From NCBI GenBank assembly GCA_016185815.1, contig JACPMT010000064.1:28409-37780 (forward strand): a stretch of DNA of 9,372 nt, given 5' to 3'. The position numbers and the translations under genes are program-made. Position 1 is the stretch's first letter, and each line of letters opens with the position of its first letter. A model generated the notes under the pieces. The model was not told the DNA's origin, did not search any database, and saw nothing but the letters and a program-made list of their open reading frames with translations. The DNA comes from Candidatus Woesearchaeota archaeon (GTDB taxonomy: Archaea; Nanobdellota; Nanobdellia; Woesearchaeales; GW2011-AR4). Shown here piece by piece: positions 1 to 4,942 of this stretch.

Positions 1-638
1 CAGGCAAAACAATACTTGCCTTGCAGTTCATCTACTATGGCGCAAAAGACTATAATGAAAATGGCATCTTCATAACCACAGAGGACAACCTTGACGACTT
101 AAGAAAAAATGCAGCCAACCTCGGGATGGACTTCAAATCAATGGAAAGCAAAGGCAAAATCTTCTTTGTGCAAAAGCCCATAGCAACATTAAAAGGCGGA
201 TTGGCTTCTGTAAAGGGCTTGACTGATGCAATAAAAAAGAACAAGGTAAAGAGAGTTGCGCTTGACTCGCTGATATTCTTTGAGTACCTCTATCCGAGAT
301 TCAACGGCAACAAGATGGAATACAGAAGGCAGGTTCTTATGTTTATGCAGGAAATGAAAAAAGCAGGTGCCACATTTCTGGCTGTCTCAGAAAGGTCTGT
401 TACAGACTTTGACAGGCTGACCTATGATATGATGGACTTTGTCTTTGAGGGCTTTATCGTGCTTTCAAGGATAAGAAAAGGCTCTTATTTTGAGAGGGTG
501 CTTACAGTTGCAAAGGTAAGGGGGCAAGACCACAGCCTGGACGTCTATCCTGTCGCTATAGGCGATGACGGTTTAAAGATTTTGTTTGACCAGACGCCGT
601 TTTCATTGGTTGAGAAGGAAGAAGCAGGATTTAAGTGA
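1..638 (+). CDS. KaiC-like RecA-superfamily ATPase, 5'-truncated by window edge
   Basis: The open frame runs to the window edge from position 3 and starts inside a Walker A motif: the first residues read GKTILALQFIYYGA, so the P-loop glycines and N-terminus lie outside the window. The TTG at 21-23 is an internal Leu codon, not a start. The KaiC-type segment IFITTEDNLDDLRKNA follows at once, then a Walker B strand (RVALDSL), the FEYL segment, and the C-terminal core signature KVRGQDHSLDVYPVAIGDDGLKI. About 211 residues are visible, close to one full KaiC domain minus its start. Archaeal single-domain KaiC homologues are ATP-binding proteins thought to act in signalling; their specific partners are mostly unknown. 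The gene converges on AHCY with a 62-nt gap. Family assignment is firm; biological role is not. Confidence 0.9.
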   Translation, partial: GKTILALQFIYYGAKDYNENGIFITTEDNLDDLRKNAANLGMDFKSMESKGKIFFVQKPIATLKGGLASVKGLTDAIKKNKVKRVALDSLIFFEYLYPRFNGNKMEYRRQVLMFMQEMKKAGATFLAVSERSVTDFDRLTYDMMDFVFEGFIVLSRIRKGSYFERVLTVAKVRGQDHSLDVYPVAIGDDGLKILFDQTPFSLVEKEEAGFK

Positions 639-641
639 AAA

Positions 642-680
642 ATTTTGTTTTGTAATGAATTTTATTAAGTCTATTTTTTA
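642..680 (+). terminator. T-rich tract after the KaiC-like gene
   Basis: Just after the stop codon the + strand carries TTTTGTTTTG and then a T6 run at 674-679. Archaeal RNA polymerase commonly terminates at such U-tracts without needing a hairpin. The tract sits in the convergent gap before the AHCY stop, where termination is expected. It is a composition-based call only. Confidence 0.4.
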
Positions 681-700
681 TTAATTTAATTCTTAATTTT

Positions 701-1960
701 CTATGTCCCTTCTTCCCAGCTTTCAATATATTTCTTTTGCTCTTTTGTGAGCTTGTCAATCTCTATGCCCATTGCCTCGAGCTGAAGATCTGCAATGTAG
801 TTGTCAATTTCCTCAGGAAGCTGTATAACCTTTATTGGCAGCTTTCCCTTGTTCTTAACAGCATATTCAACTGCTAGGGCCTGCCCGCAGAAAGATGTTG
901 ACATAACTTCGCTTGGGTGCCCTTCTGCAGCGGCAAGGTTAACAAGCCTTCCCTCCCCGCAGACATATATTTTCTTGCCATTAACCTTATATTCATCAAG
1001 GAAAGGCCTTACTCTTCTCGGTTTTGCAATTTTTTTAAGCTCGTTGACATTTATTTCAGCATCAAAATGGCCGGAATTGGCTAAGATTGCGCCATCTTTC
1101 ATTAATTTCATATGTTCCATATCTATAACATTTTTATTGCCTGTCACAGTAATGAATATGTCCCCTGTTTTTGCAGCTTCTTTTATTGGCATTACCCTAA
1201 AGCCGTCAAGAGCGGCTTGTAATCCTCTGAAAGAGTCAACTTCCGTAACTATGATATTTGCCCCCATGCCTTTTGCTTTTAGAGATACTCCTTTGCCACA
1301 ATCCCCATAACCACAGACCACAACATTTTTTCCTGCAAATAGTATGTTTGTCGCCCTTAGGATTCCATCAATAGTTGACTGCCCAGTCCCGAAATAATTA
1401 TCCAGCAGATGCTTTGTCTTGTTGTCATTCACAGCAATCATTGGATACTTAAGGGCGTTGTCCCTCTCCATGGCTTTCAATCTTATTATGCCTGTTGTTG
1501 TTTCCTCGCATCCTGCAATAATTTCTTTTATAAGATGCCCATGTTTTTTATGTATCTCGCTGACCAAGTCGCAACCATCGTCTATTGTAATGTGCGGCTT
1601 GAAATTAATCACATTGTTAATATATCTGTAATAATCTTCTTTTGTTTCGCCTTTGTACGCCCACACTTTAATGCCTTCTTTTGCCAATGCAGTAGCAACA
1701 TCATCCTGTGTGCTTAACGGGTTACAGCCTGTAATTGCAATATCTGCGCCGCCTGCAATTAAGGTTCTTACCAAAACAGCAGTTTCCTTTGTAACATGCA
1801 GTGCCATCCCAATCCTTACGCCTTTAAGCGGCTTTTCCTTTTGGAATCTTTGCTTTACTTTCATCAGAGCCTGCATTCTTGATTCCGCTATCTCCAGGTT
1901 AAGAAAGCCCTGCTCTGCAAGCTTAATATCCCTTACTTCATAATTAGCGCCTTTATCCAT
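701..1960 (-). CDS. ahcY: Adenosylhomocysteinase (S-adenosylhomocysteine hydrolase), archaeal type
   Basis: Reversibly hydrolyses S-adenosylhomocysteine to adenosine and homocysteine, with bound NAD, in the cytoplasm; it removes the product inhibitor of methyltransferases. In the 419-aa form: substrate-site segment LHVTKETAV (54-62), CNPLSTQDD (79-87), IDDGCDL (126-132), CEETTTG (151-157), the catalytic-lysine region TKHLLDN with K183 and D187-N188 (human K186, D190, N191), the NAD Rossmann loop GYGDCGKG (217-224), H298 in NSGHFD (human H301), and GRLVNLAAAEGHP (337-349). FGTGQST and the short C-terminus without the Lys/Tyr tail mark the archaeal/Thermotoga-like form. The ATG at 1960 is chosen over the upstream ATG at 1993: it follows a GGTGGTAATC Shine-Dalgarno sequence, and the upstream ATG abuts the TATA element, so would probably not be transcribed. 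Divergent from the Lrp gene. Confidence 0.97.
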   Translation of the reverse strand: MDKGANYEVRDIKLAEQGFLNLEIAESRMQALMKVKQRFQKEKPLKGVRIGMALHVTKETAVLVRTLIAGGADIAITGCNPLSTQDDVATALAKEGIKVWAYKGETKEDYYRYINNVINFKPHITIDDGCDLVSEIHKKHGHLIKEIIAGCEETTTGIIRLKAMERDNALKYPMIAVNDNKTKHLLDNYFGTGQSTIDGILRATNILFAGKNVVVCGYGDCGKGVSLKAKGMGANIIVTEVDSFRGLQAALDGFRVMPIKEAAKTGDIFITVTGNKNVIDMEHMKLMKDGAILANSGHFDAEINVNELKKIAKPRRVRPFLDEYKVNGKKIYVCGEGRLVNLAAAEGHPSEVMSTSFCGQALAVEYAVKNKGKLPIKVIQLPEEIDNYIADLQLEAMGIEIDKLTKEQKKYIESWEEGT

Positions 1961-1970
1961 GATTACCACC
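1961..1970 (-). promoter_or_regulatory. Shine-Dalgarno that fixes the AHCY start
   Basis: The minus strand reads GGTGGTAATC directly before the ATG at 1960. It matches GGAGGTGATC, the complement of the archaeal 16S rRNA 3' end, at 8 of 10 bases. It selects the inner start codon and removes 11 residues from the longest ORF. Confidence 0.7.
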
Positions 1971-1992
1971 AATCCAGCGTAGATGGTAGACA

Positions 1993-2007
1993 TTTATATA
2001 TTTTTTT
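1993..2007 (-). promoter_or_regulatory. TATA box and A-rich BRE-like sequence of AHCY
   Basis: On the minus strand an A7 run precedes TATATAAA (2000-1993). The usual distance of about 25 nt from the TATA centre puts transcription start near 1971, leaving a leader of about 10 nt that holds only the Shine-Dalgarno. The upstream ATG at 1993 lies right at the TATA element and would not be in the mRNA. Confidence 0.65.
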
Positions 2008-2024
2008 CCATAAAAATTGGAAAA
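2004..2024. promoter_or_regulatory. Dyad TTTTCCA-N7-TGGAAAA, candidate operator
   Basis: A perfect 7-bp inverted repeat with a 7-bp AT spacer lies directly upstream of the AHCY TATA box and about 45 bp before the Lrp TATA box. Arm-centre spacing of 14 bp puts both half-sites on nearly the same face of the helix, as expected for a dimeric HTH regulator. The adjacent Lrp protein is the natural candidate binder. Symmetry is seen; binding is inferred. Confidence 0.45.
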
Positions 2025-2065
2025 TATCTACTTTTTTTAAAAAATATTGCATAAATATAGAAAAA

Positions 2066-2075
2066 TTTAAATATA
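2066..2075 (+). promoter_or_regulatory. TATA box of the Lrp/AsnC gene; leaderless start
   Basis: TTTAAATATA, preceded by AAAAA (BRE-like), is centred about 26 nt before the ATG at 2097. This puts transcription start at or next to the start codon, so the mRNA is probably leaderless; no Shine-Dalgarno is seen before this ATG. Confidence 0.65.
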
Positions 2076-2096
2076 AGCTGTAAAATTACTAAGCAG

Positions 2097-2528
2097 ATGG
2101 ATTTAGACAGGAAGGACGGGAAAATAATAGAAATCCTGAAGCAGGATTCGAGACTGCCCATAAGGGAAATATCAAAAAAAACCGGTATAAGGCCAAGCAC
2201 AGTCCATCAAAGGATACAAAAGCTTATAGAAGGCAAAGTAATTGAGAAATTTACAATTAAGCTGAATAATAAGGAAATTGGTGAAAATTTTATTGTGTTT
2301 ATACTTGTCAAGGGCGGCACGTCAGAGTATATCGACAATAAGATTCTGAATAACAATCATGTAAAGGAAATCTTTGGGATAACAGGAGAATACGATTTGC
2401 TCATCAAATTAAAATTCAAGAATATAGAGGAATTTCATGAATTTATACTGAATTTCAGAAAAGATAAAAAAGAAATTCAGTCAACATTGACAATGATAGC
2501 CACAACAAGTTTGAAGGAAGATGTCTAG
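2097..2528 (+). CDS. Lrp/AsnC-family transcriptional regulator
   Basis: A 143-aa protein of standard Lrp/AsnC size. Residues 1-55 form the winged helix-turn-helix (DLDRKDGKIIEILKQDSR, then REISKKTGIRPSTVHQRIQKL as helices 2 and 3). Residues about 63-140 form the RAM/AsnC ligand-binding and oligomerisation fold, with the diagnostic GITGEYDLL (94-102). Family members form dimers to octamers, bind AT-rich dyads, often regulate their own gene, and sense amino acids or related small molecules. It is divergent from AHCY over a shared 136-bp region with a dyad at 2004-2024, so control of AHCY and of itself is a fair inference; methionine-cycle compounds are possible effectors, unproven. It converges on the PfkB gene with a 19-nt gap. 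Confidence 0.92.
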   Translation: MDLDRKDGKIIEILKQDSRLPIREISKKTGIRPSTVHQRIQKLIEGKVIEKFTIKLNNKEIGENFIVFILVKGGTSEYIDNKILNNNHVKEIFGITGEYDLLIKLKFKNIEEFHEFILNFRKDKKEIQSTLTMIATTSLKEDV

Positions 2529-2547
2529 AATCAAAATTATCCGTTGT

Positions 2548-3447
2548 TTAGAATTCCCTTATATCCTGAAACTCTCTGTACCTTCTTTCTATATCGCTCA
2601 TTTTCAGGTTTTTTAGCCTGTTCAGCCCGAAATCCTCTGCATTATGGCTTGCAACAACGCTTCCATAGACGATTGCTCTCCTGAAATTCTTCTCGCTTAA
2701 GTCCTTGGTTTTTGCAAGGTAACCGATAAAAGCCCCGCCAAAGCTGTCCCCGCATCCTGTTGGATCCTTTATGTTTTCCAGGGGATAGCCTGGAGCGCTA
2801 AAATGTTTGTTTTTTGTGAACAATAAAGCGCCATGCTCGCCTTTCTTGATTATGACTGCCTTTGGGCCCAATTTTAATACTTGGTTTGCAGCATTGACAA
2901 GATTGACAGTGTTAAAAAGCTGCCTTGCCTCGCCGTCGTTAATAAGAAGAACATCAACCTTTTTGATCACATCCATCAAATGCTTTCTCTTGCTGTTTAT
3001 CCAGAAATTCATGGTGTCAAGAACCGCAAAATCCGGCTTGTCAACCTGCCTTAAGGTCTCAAGCTGCAATTCCGGATCAATGTTCGCTAAAAAAATATAC
3101 TTTATGCTTTTGTATTCCTGGGGCACATCAACCTTGAAATGCTCCAGGGAATTAAGCTCAGTTTTTCTTGTCTTTGCCTCGTTCATGTCATATTCATAAA
3201 AGCCGTCCCAGTGAAAAGTCTTGCCTGTTGTCTTTAAGCCGTTTAGGCCTATCCCTTTTTTTTTCATTAACTCAATGTACTCTTTCGGAAAATCAGTGCC
3301 TATGATGGAAATTAATGCAGGCTTTGAAAACAGGCTTGCTGCAAAAGAGGCGTAAGTTGCGCTTCCCCCCAAGGCTCTCTTAACCCTGCCAAACGGCGTT
3401 TCTATAGTGTCGAGAGCGACTGTGCCTACGATTAAAATGTTATCCAT
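2548..3447 (-). CDS. PfkB/ribokinase-family sugar or nucleoside kinase
   Basis: A 299-aa protein with a complete PfkB fold: N-terminal strand ILIVGTVALDTIETPFG, the GG motif LGGSATY (26-32), NDGEARQL (170-177), the nucleotide-side KKGEHGALL (201-209) and the C-terminal signature DPTGCGDSFGG (228-238). D234 is the expected catalytic base; the anion-hole motif is GCGD instead of the common GAGD. The family transfers phosphate from ATP to a hydroxymethyl group of sugars or nucleosides (ribose, adenosine, others). The exact substrate cannot be read; closeness to AHCY makes adenosine worth testing. The ATG at 3447 is preferred to the one at 3513: the kinase-like sequence starts there and a TATA element lies 25 nt upstream, while the 22-residue extension covers the promoter and an inverted repeat. 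Confidence 0.9.
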   Translation of the reverse strand: MDNILIVGTVALDTIETPFGRVKRALGGSATYASFAASLFSKPALISIIGTDFPKEYIELMKKKGIGLNGLKTTGKTFHWDGFYEYDMNEAKTRKTELNSLEHFKVDVPQEYKSIKYIFLANIDPELQLETLRQVDKPDFAVLDTMNFWINSKRKHLMDVIKKVDVLLINDGEARQLFNTVNLVNAANQVLKLGPKAVIIKKGEHGALLFTKNKHFSAPGYPLENIKDPTGCGDSFGGAFIGYLAKTKDLSEKNFRRAIVYGSVVASHNAEDFGLNRLKNLKMSDIERRYREFQDIREF

Positions 3448-3467
3448 AGAAAAAGAAATCCGATTTG

Positions 3468-3476
3468 TTTTTATAG
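3468..3476 (-). promoter_or_regulatory. TATA box of the PfkB gene; leaderless start
   Basis: The minus strand reads CTATAAAAA at 3476-3468, centred about 25 nt before the ATG at 3447, so the transcript should start at or near the A of the start codon. The TATA element is fused to a copy of the repeat described at 3470-3570, which suggests regulation by occlusion. Confidence 0.6.
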
Positions 3477-3570
3477 AGAACTTTGAATAATTCGTTATTT
3501 TTTTCATTTTCATTCAAAGTTCTCTTAGGGAATTTTGACAAAATTAATATATTTCAAAATTCTCTATAAA
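3470..3570. repeat. Four alternating copies of a TTCAAA-rTTCTCT motif
   Basis: Copies lie at 3475-3488 (minus), 3512-3525 (plus), 3527-3540 (minus, degenerate) and 3552-3565 (plus, 12/14 identical to copy 2). The first two form a perfect 14-bp inverted repeat with a 23-nt spacer. Copies 2 and 3 together form a 25-nt near-palindrome at 3514-3538. Copies 1 and 4 each run on into CTATAAA, giving outward-facing TTCAAArTTCTCTATAAA units that match at 17 of 18 bases: one is the PfkB promoter, the other points toward 3590 on the + strand where no convincing gene exists. This fills most of the 159-bp gap. Likely an operator cluster; a mobile-element remnant is an alternative. Confidence 0.7.
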
Positions 3571-3606
3571 TTTTTGTATAGTTGCAATTGATGCTTGTTT
3601 TGATGC

Positions 3607-3762
3607 CTATTCTTCATCGCCTTCATCTTCATCTTCATCTTCATCCTCGTCGTCCGCTTTGGCGTAATCCTCGTCGTCCTTTACGTCATCATTGTAGTCT
3701 TCATCCTTGTCTTCTTCCCTGTCATTATAGGCGTCAAAATTTTCGTCCTCTTCTTTTGCCAT
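3607..3762 (-). CDS. Small, highly acidic Asp/Glu-rich protein, function unknown
   Basis: A 51-aa protein in which 32 residues are Asp or Glu and only 5 are Lys or Arg; it ends in an alternating Asp-Glu tract encoded by a hexanucleotide repeat. There is no signal peptide, membrane segment or recognisable domain, and it is probably disordered. The ATG at 3762 is chosen because GTGAT, a partial Shine-Dalgarno, lies 4 nt upstream and a TATA element is centred near 3795; the longest ORF (from 3816) starts in front of that TATA. It sits between the PLD and PfkB genes, same strand. DNA-mimic, histone-buffering or metal-binding roles occur among acidic archaeal proteins, but nothing here selects one. 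It could also be a low-complexity artefact, though start signals argue for a gene. Confidence 0.55.
   Translation of the reverse strand: MAKEEDENFDAYNDREEDKDEDYNDDVKDDEDYAKADDEDEDEDEDEGDEE
3612..3644. repeat. CTTCAT hexanucleotide repeat
   Basis: Four perfect tandem CTTCAT units occupy 3621-3644, with one more at 3612-3617. Read on the minus strand they encode the Asp-Glu tract at the C-terminus of the acidic protein. The unit is a multiple of three, so gain or loss by slippage keeps frame and changes only tail length. Confidence 0.85.
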
Positions 3763-3790
3763 CAATATCACTAGGCATTGTTTAATCTCC

Positions 3791-3801
3791 AATATAAAAA
3801 A
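3791..3801 (-). promoter_or_regulatory. TATA element of the acidic gene, overlapping a T6 tract
   Basis: The minus strand has TTTTTTATATT, only about 16-26 nt after the PLD stop codon (3817-3819). The T6 part (3801-3796) could end PLD transcription, and TTTATATT could serve as the TATA box for the acidic gene, with start near 3770 and a leader of about 8 nt. One stretch serving both roles would be typical of compact genomes. Confidence 0.45.
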
Positions 3802-3816
3802 TTTTCGATTATGCAA

Positions 3817-4824
3817 TTATGCCCACAAGCTGTCAAATTCCTCCAGAAATTCATTTGCGATTTTTTTGTCGTGGATAATCAGCAGATTCTCGTCATTTTT
3901 AGTGTCAGCGCTCAATGTTGGGTTAAAGCTTCCGGTCACAACAGTTTCATTGTCAATAATGAATACTTTATGGTGCATCTTGTATTTGTTTGAGTCTTTT
4001 TTCGCGTTGATGCCGAATTCCCGCAGCCTCTTAAGTTGCGAGAACCTGCTTGAAGACTGGCTTGAGTCAAAGATTCCCCTGATGTCCAGATTGCCCTTCA
4101 TGACTAAGGCGTCTGCAATCTCTTCGCTTGTAAAGCTGAAAGCCATGAAATAAACGCTGCTTTCTGCATTTTTAATCAAATCTATAACATGCGATGCGCA
4201 CTTGTCTTCAGGGCAGAAGTAATTTTCTATTTTTATGTTGTTAACGTACAATAGAGGGTGTTTTACTTTGTTGCCTTCTCCAAATTTTTTATCCCACAAC
4301 TCATTGAACTCATATTCATAATTTTTTGCTAATGCAGTTGAATAAACAACAACAATATTGTTATTGTTATTGTAATTGTCGTTATCAGTTGGGTTAAAAG
4401 AACCGGTTATGACAATTTTGCCATCAATTACACAAAACTTGTTGTGCATCAGCTGCTTGTCATCGTCAAAGCTTAATCCATCGCCTTTTATCTGCCCTTC
4501 ATAATTTGAGCTGTCCATGACTGTCTTGACTTCTGCAGCTTTGCTTTTCCTTGCAAGAGCAGTTACGACATTCCTTAAATCTATATCGTAAAATGCGCAA
4601 TAAACAGAGAAATTTGCCAAGTTTATGAAACTTGTAAGCACTTTGCCGCAGTCCTCTCTTGGGCAGAAATATATTTCAGGATTTTTTGCAGTTTCCTGCG
4701 GTATTTGTTTTGCTGCCTTTCCAGTTATCTGGGGCACGCAGCCGCCTAAAAAAACAATAAGAACAATGAAAAATAATATCAAAGCCGAATTTGAATAGAA
4801 AAGTTTAAATATAAGTTTATTCAT
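3817..4824 (-). CDS. Exported PLD-superfamily lipoprotein with two HKD motifs
   Basis: A 335-aa phospholipase D-superfamily phosphodiesterase. Residues 1-29 are a signal peptide with lipobox LGGC (C29 would be lipidated), so the protein should be anchored outside the cytoplasmic membrane. Two homologous halves follow, each with CPx3C (C54/C59, C204/C209), a PLD core and an intact HKD motif: H127-x-K129-x4-D134 and H284-x-K286-x4-D291, both continuing into TGSFNPT. Two HKDs suffice for one composite active site. The superfamily includes nucleases and phospholipases; short domains resemble the Nuc-like nucleases more than classical PLD, so nucleic acid or lipid phosphodiester cleavage is plausible. 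The ATG at 4824 is chosen because it starts the signal peptide and the 33-residue extension would cross two dyads and a hairpin. An Asn run (N152-N156) interrupts half one. Confidence 0.88.
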   Translation of the reverse strand: MNKLIFKLFYSNSALILFFIVLIVFLGGCVPQITGKAAKQIPQETAKNPEIYFCPREDCGKVLTSFINLANFSVYCAFYDIDLRNVVTALARKSKAAEVKTVMDSSNYEGQIKGDGLSFDDDKQLMHNKFCVIDGKIVITGSFNPTDNDNYNNNNNIVVVYSTALAKNYEYEFNELWDKKFGEGNKVKHPLLYVNNIKIENYFCPEDKCASHVIDLIKNAESSVYFMAFSFTSEEIADALVMKGNLDIRGIFDSSQSSSRFSQLKRLREFGINAKKDSNKYKMHHKVFIIDNETVVTGSFNPTLSADTKNDENLLIIHDKKIANEFLEEFDSLWA

Positions 4825-4856
4825 TTTAAAGTGATAATACATACAAACCATTTCAT

Positions 4857-4873
4857 AGTGATTATTTATCACT
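4857..4873. promoter_or_regulatory. Dyad AGTGAT-N5-ATCACT upstream of the PLD gene
   Basis: A perfect 6-5-6 inverted repeat lies 33 bp upstream of the PLD start, just upstream of a weak TATA-like TTTGTATG (minus strand, 4848-4841). Its sister site is centred 23 bp away, about two helical turns, and a lone half-site AGTGAT sits at 4830-4835. This looks like a binding site for a dimeric regulator. Confidence 0.5.
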
Positions 4874-4879
4874 TCTTTA

Positions 4880-4896
4880 AGTGATAATCTATCACC
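4880..4896. promoter_or_regulatory. Second dyad AGTGAT-N5-ATCACC
   Basis: The same 6-5-6 layout as the site at 4857-4873, with one base changed in the right arm. Tandem copies with helical spacing are stronger evidence for an operator than one dyad alone. A further isolated ATCACT occurs at 4942-4947, over the protease stop codon. Confidence 0.5.
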
Positions 4897-4904
4897 TCTT
4901 TTTT

Positions 4905-4935
4905 CCCGGCAGGGCTTGCACAAGTTCTGCTCGGG
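4905..4935. other. GC-rich imperfect hairpin in the PLD upstream gap
   Basis: CCCGGCAG (4905-4912) pairs with CTGCTCGGG (4927-4935) leaving one bulged T; inside, CTTG and CAAG can extend the stem. It is a GC-rich island in an AT-rich gap, 7 nt after the protease stop codon. As a minus-strand RNA it is followed by A residues, not U, so it does not look like a standard terminator; an mRNA 3'-end structure or processing site is possible. Confidence 0.45.
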
Positions 4936-4942
4936 TTTATAA

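Noticed and set aside
801..1310. 169-aa + strand ORF inside AHCY
   Set aside because: Antisense of a strongly conserved enzyme; no start signals and no recognisable domain.
2044..2058. Dyad ATATT-N5-AATAT before the Lrp TATA box
   Set aside because: Five AT-only pairs in an AT-rich gap; expected by chance.
1994..2200. 68-aa minus ORF overlapping the Lrp gene start
   Set aside because: Lies antisense to the helix-turn-helix region and covers the shared promoters and dyad; composition is typical of an AT-rich shadow.
3582..3785. 67-aa + strand ORF rich in His-Leu and Arg-Pro
   Set aside because: It is the mirror of the Asp-Glu repeat of the acidic protein; its odd composition comes from the CTTCAT repeat.
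3808..3822. Short direct repeat ATTATGC beside the PLD stop codon
   Set aside because: Seven bases, partly coding, AT-rich; no more than chance.
4800..4820. + strand sequence AAGTTTAAATATAAG, similar to the Lrp promoter
   Set aside because: It is the complement of signal-peptide codons of the PLD lipoprotein (KLIFKLFYS); the likeness is most simply explained by AT-rich Lys/Leu/Phe codons.
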